From assembly GCA_002689905.1 (NCBI GenBank), contig NZIN01000011.1, positions 1 to 8,671 on the forward strand: a DNA stretch of 8,671 bases, given 5' to 3'. Position 1 is the first letter of the stretch. Every line of letters starts with the position of its first letter. Both the position numbers and the translations under genes were made by a program. The notes below the pieces were generated by a model. The model did not search any database and was not told the DNA's origin. It was given only the letters and a program-made list of their open reading frames with translations. This stretch comes from Rickettsiales bacterium (GTDB taxonomy: Bacteria; Pseudomonadota; Alphaproteobacteria; TMED109). Shown one piece after another: positions 6,076 through 8,671 of the stretch.

Positions 6076-7004
6076 AGCAAAAAAGAATAAATATGGAGAA
6101 AGAATTCATAATGTTGTTTTTAGATAAACTCAAAACTGAGAAAAACTTAGCTTCAACTACTATTATGTCTTATTCCAATGACTTAGAAAAGTTTGAAAAA
6201 TACTTAAATGATAAGAAAATAAATGCTAAAAATTGTTCATTTGAAAATATATCTGCATGGATAGCTTTTATGCAGGTTACAAAACTCAAAAATTCTACTA
6301 TTATAAGAAAAATTTCTGTTTTAAACCAATTTTTTAGCTTTCTGTATTCTGAGTCTTACATAAAAGTAAATCCAATGAGTAATGTTACTAGCCCTAAAAA
6401 AAATCAACTATTGCCAAAATTCTTAGATGAAAGTGACATTAATAAAATTTTAAATTATCTTTATAAAAATAAAAATACTTTTAAAAACTTTCAAACTTTA
6501 TTATTAACTGAGCTTCTTTATGCTACTGGGTTAAGAGTATCAGAATTAGTTTCTATGAAGATAACTAATATAAGCGAAAAAATAGATAATATTCAGGTCG
6601 TAGGTAAAGGAAATAAAGAAAGAGTAATTCCTATTGCCAGTTTAACAAGAAAATTATTAAAAGAATATTTAAACTCTCCAGAATTTAAAGAAACAAAAGA
6701 ATTGAACGGTGATATATGGTTATTTCCTTCAAGGAATAAACATATTACAAGGCAGGCTTATTACCATAAATTAAAAAAAATAGCTATTAAAGCTGGACTT
6801 GATATTTCAATAATTTCTCCTCATATGTTAAGGCATGCTTTTGCCTCTCATATGCTCAAAAATGGAGCAGATCTTAAGGTTATTCAATATTTATTAGGTC
6901 ATGAGGATATATCGACAGTACAAATATATACGCATATACATTTAAAAGATTCTATAAAAGCTATAAAAAAACATCCTATTTATAATTCTCTAAATGAGAA
7001 ATAA
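6072..7004 (+). CDS. xerD: Tyrosine recombinase XerD
   Basis: XerD works with XerC at the dif site to resolve chromosome dimers at division. The N-terminal SAM-like DNA-binding domain spans about 10-100 and the catalytic domain about 115-305. All six active-site residues are present: R155 (T-G-L-R-V-S-E-L), K179 (G-K-G-N-K-E-R), H251 and R254 (H-M-L-R-H), H277 (L-G-H) and the nucleophile Y286 (I-Y-T-H). Each sits exactly seven residues beyond its E. coli XerD counterpart (R148, K172, H244, R247, H270, Y279, as I recall them). The protein is therefore collinear with E. coli XerD, and the internal ATG at 6093 (M8) is an equally good start; the ATG at 6072 has the ATGA coupling with the upstream gene. 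The neighbourhood is all housekeeping, so this is not a phage or island integrase. XerC versus XerD is decided by resemblance and by the accA-side location usual in alphaproteobacteria. Confidence 0.93.
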   Translation: MKQKRINMEKEFIMLFLDKLKTEKNLASTTIMSYSNDLEKFEKYLNDKKINAKNCSFENISAWIAFMQVTKLKNSTIIRKISVLNQFFSFLYSESYIKVNPMSNVTSPKKNQLLPKFLDESDINKILNYLYKNKNTFKNFQTLLLTELLYATGLRVSELVSMKITNISEKIDNIQVVGKGNKERVIPIASLTRKLLKEYLNSPEFKETKELNGDIWLFPSRNKHITRQAYYHKLKKIAIKAGLDISIISPHMLRHAFASHMLKNGADLKVIQYLLGHEDISTVQIYTHIHLKDSIKAIKKHPIYNSLNEK

Positions 7005-7983
7005 TTATATTAGAATGGGCTCTGCAAATAAAAAAAAACTGCGCTTAAATAGATCACAACTTGCTGTTCCTGGAACTAGAACTGAATTTTTTCAAAAAGC
7101 TGCTCAGAGTGATGCAGATATCATTTTTCTTGATCTAGAGGATTCTGTTTCATTTAGTGAAAAATTGAAAGCAAGAAATAATATTATTCAAGCCATAAAT
7201 GATATTAATTGGAAAAATAAAACTTTATCTGTAAGAGTTAATAGTTTCGATTCTAGTTTTATCGAAGAAGATATTAATCAAATTCTTAGAAAAACTTCTT
7301 CTAGGTTAGACTTATTATTATTTCCTAAAATAAACTCAGCCAATGAAGTAATAAAATTAGAAAAATTAATTAGTAATTATGAAAAAATTTATAAAAGAGA
7401 TAAACAATTAGGTTTTGAATTAATAATAGAAACCTCATTAGGTCTAATAAATATAAAGGAAATAGCTTTAGCTAGTTCAAGAAATGAAGCTTTACATTTT
7501 GGAGCAGCAGATTTTGCAGCATCTATAGGTGCTAAAACTACAAATATTGGAGGAGTAAATAAAAATTATGGTGTTCTTGATAATACTAAAAAAAATTTTT
7601 TCATTAATGATATGTGGCATTATGTATTATTTAAAATAGTTTTGATAGCTCATGCTTATGGTTTAAGAGCGATAGATTGTCCTTATGGAGATTTTTCAGA
7701 TGATATTGGATTTAAATCTATGGCAAAAAGTTCATATACTATGGGTTTTGATGGAAAAATGGTTATACATCCATCTCAAATAAAACTGGCTAATGAGATT
7801 TATTCTCCTACCTCAGAGGAAATTAGAGAAGCTAAGGAAATAATATTACAAATGAGAAAAGCAGAAAAAAAAGGAAAAGGAGCTATTGCATTTAAGGGAA
7901 AATTGTTAGATATTGTATCTATAAAACAAGCAAATAGAATTTTGGAAATAAAAGAAATGATAAAAGAGGGTAAAAAGATTTAA
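6994..7983 (+). CDS. mcl1: Malyl-CoA lyase-like CoA-ester lyase (HpcH/HpaI-CitE superfamily)
   Basis: A 329-aa TIM-barrel enzyme closely resembling Rhodobacter L-malyl-CoA/beta-methylmalyl-CoA lyase, which reversibly splits malyl-CoA into acetyl-CoA and glyoxylate (or methylmalyl-CoA into propionyl-CoA and glyoxylate). Motifs in order: L18-N-R20 and P26-G, D47-L-E-D50, the CoA-pocket R81 in S-V-R-V-N, P111-K112, Mg2+ ligands E146 (I-I-E-T) and D173 (G-A-A-D-F-A-A-S), G186-G187, D233-F-S-D, H259-P-S-Q, and a C-terminal lid with G302-K-L-L-D306, where D306 is the expected catalytic Asp given by the neighbouring subunit. Length is normal (~318-330). The gene overlaps the end of xerD by 11 nt and shares one base with accA (TAATG). 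A start at M8 (7015) is also possible. Thioesterase-type paralogues (malyl-CoA thioesterase) look very similar, so the exact reaction is not settled. Confidence 0.87.
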   Translation: MRNNYIRMGSANKKKLRLNRSQLAVPGTRTEFFQKAAQSDADIIFLDLEDSVSFSEKLKARNNIIQAINDINWKNKTLSVRVNSFDSSFIEEDINQILRKTSSRLDLLLFPKINSANEVIKLEKLISNYEKIYKRDKQLGFELIIETSLGLINIKEIALASSRNEALHFGAADFAASIGAKTTNIGGVNKNYGVLDNTKKNFFINDMWHYVLFKIVLIAHAYGLRAIDCPYGDFSDDIGFKSMAKSSYTMGFDGKMVIHPSQIKLANEIYSPTSEEIREAKEIILQMRKAEKKGKGAIAFKGKLLDIVSIKQANRILEIKEMIKEGKKI

Positions 7984-8671
7984 TGAACTTTTTTCTAGAC
8001 TTTGAAGCAGAAATAGCAGAATTAGAAGCTAAAATTAATGAGTTGAGACACGTTAGCAATGCTAAAGGTTCAAAAATTTTAGATGAAATATCAAATCTTG
8101 AATTTAAAACTAAGAAACTATTAAAAGTAAAGTATGCAACTTTATCTCCTTGGCAAAGGGTACAAGTAGCAAGACATCCTGAAAGGCCTCATTTTATAGA
8201 TTATGTAAATAATATATTTGATAATTTTGAGGAATTAAATGGAGACAGAAACTTTGGCCAGGATGATGCAATTATAGGTGGATTAGCTTCTTTAAATGGT
8301 AAGTCAGTGATGATAATTGGCCAAGAAAAAGGTAATGATACTACAAGCAGAATAAAAAGAAATTTTGGAATGGCAAGACCCGAGGGCTATAGAAAATCAG
8401 CTAGATTAATGAACTTGGCAAATAAATTTAACTTGCCAATACTTACTTTTGTAGATACTGCAGGAGCATATCCAGGAGTAGGTGCCGAACAAAGAGGGCA
8501 ATCTGAAGCTATAGCTTCTTCTATTAAAACTTGTTTAACAGTGGATGTGCCATTAATAAGTATTATAATCGGAGAAGGTGGTTCAGGAGGGGCAGTGGCA
8601 ATAGCAACAGCAGATAGAGTTTTAATGTTAGAAAACTCTGTTTATTCTGTAATTTCTCCTGAAGGGTGTGC
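7983..8671 (+). CDS. accA: Acetyl-CoA carboxylase carboxyltransferase subunit alpha, N-terminal 229 codons (cut by window edge)
   Basis: AccA with AccD forms the carboxyltransferase that moves CO2 from biotin on AccB to acetyl-CoA, making malonyl-CoA for fatty-acid synthesis. About 229 of the usual ~317 residues are present and the gene continues past the right edge. The N-terminal coiled region starts L-D-F-E-x-E-I. It is followed by the A-R-H-P-x-R-P segment, G129-M-A-R-P-E-G-Y136 (usual G-M-x-x-P-E-G-Y), D158-T-A-G-A-Y-P-G165, and the glycine-rich crotonase-fold loop G197-E-G-G-S-G-G-A204, ending in S-P-E-G-C at the edge. No key residue is missing. Its ATG shares one base with the stop of the lyase gene; AGAGGG at 7965-7970 is a possible ribosome site with a rather long 12-nt spacing. 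Translation is probably coupled to the lyase. Confidence 0.97.
   Translation, partial: MNFFLDFEAEIAELEAKINELRHVSNAKGSKILDEISNLEFKTKKLLKVKYATLSPWQRVQVARHPERPHFIDYVNNIFDNFEELNGDRNFGQDDAIIGGLASLNGKSVMIIGQEKGNDTTSRIKRNFGMARPEGYRKSARLMNLANKFNLPILTFVDTAGAYPGVGAEQRGQSEAIASSIKTCLTVDVPLISIIIGEGGSGGAVAIATADRVLMLENSVYSVISPEGC

Noticed and set aside
6072..7004. Tyrosine recombinase as evidence of a prophage or genomic island
   Set aside because: It is collinear with XerD, sits between housekeeping genes with overlapping ends, and there is no tRNA, attachment-site repeat or composition change nearby.

Overview
The window looks like housekeeping chromosome from a very AT-rich, streamlined alphaproteobacterium, most like the free-living marine Pelagibacterales (SAR11) or a similar AT-rich lineage. 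The grounds are codons ending mostly in A or T, almost no intergenic space, many 1-14 nt gene overlaps, and an alphaproteobacterial gene set: cobS, a J-domain protein and bolA together; aroK-aroB-CNNM transporter together; xerD next to accA. A malyl-CoA lyase and CobS argue against an obligate intracellular Rickettsia-type organism. The species is an inference from composition and synteny only.

Layout. Left block (1-753, minus strand): the N-terminal part of CobS runs off the left edge, preceded by a protein with an N-terminal Cys/His cluster and a C-terminal J domain. bolA (802-1080, plus) diverges from this pair across 48 nt. It runs tail to tail into a minus-strand trio (1068-3977): aroK, then aroB, then a CNNM/CorC-type membrane transporter. 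The bolA and transporter genes overlap by 13 nt at their 3' ends, leaving no room for a terminator. A second divergent gap (3978-4055) separates aroK from a plus-strand run (4056-8671): a 49-aa single-span membrane protein, a 627-aa secreted protein of unknown function, xerD, a malyl-CoA lyase-like CoA-ester lyase, and the start of accA, which is cut by the right edge. Neighbours in this run overlap by 14, 4, 11 and 1 nt, which suggests one transcript with translational coupling.

How the genes relate. AroK and AroB are two shikimate-pathway enzymes made from one transcript. The lyase and AccA both act around acetyl-CoA: one makes or consumes it together with glyoxylate, the other belongs to the carboxylase that commits it to fatty acids. 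XerD resolves chromosome dimers and is not a sign of a mobile element here. BolA (Fe-S/glutaredoxin partner), the J-domain protein (Hsp70 co-chaperone type) and CobS (AAA+ metal-chelatase subunit) form a metal and protein-maintenance neighbourhood, though no direct functional link is shown by the sequence.

I found no tRNA, rRNA, CRISPR array, insertion sequence, riboswitch or hairpin terminator. No gap exceeds 300 nt. The least-explained parts are the 49-aa and 627-aa exported proteins coupled to xerD. They are probably old alphaproteobacterial genes without known function, not a new system.
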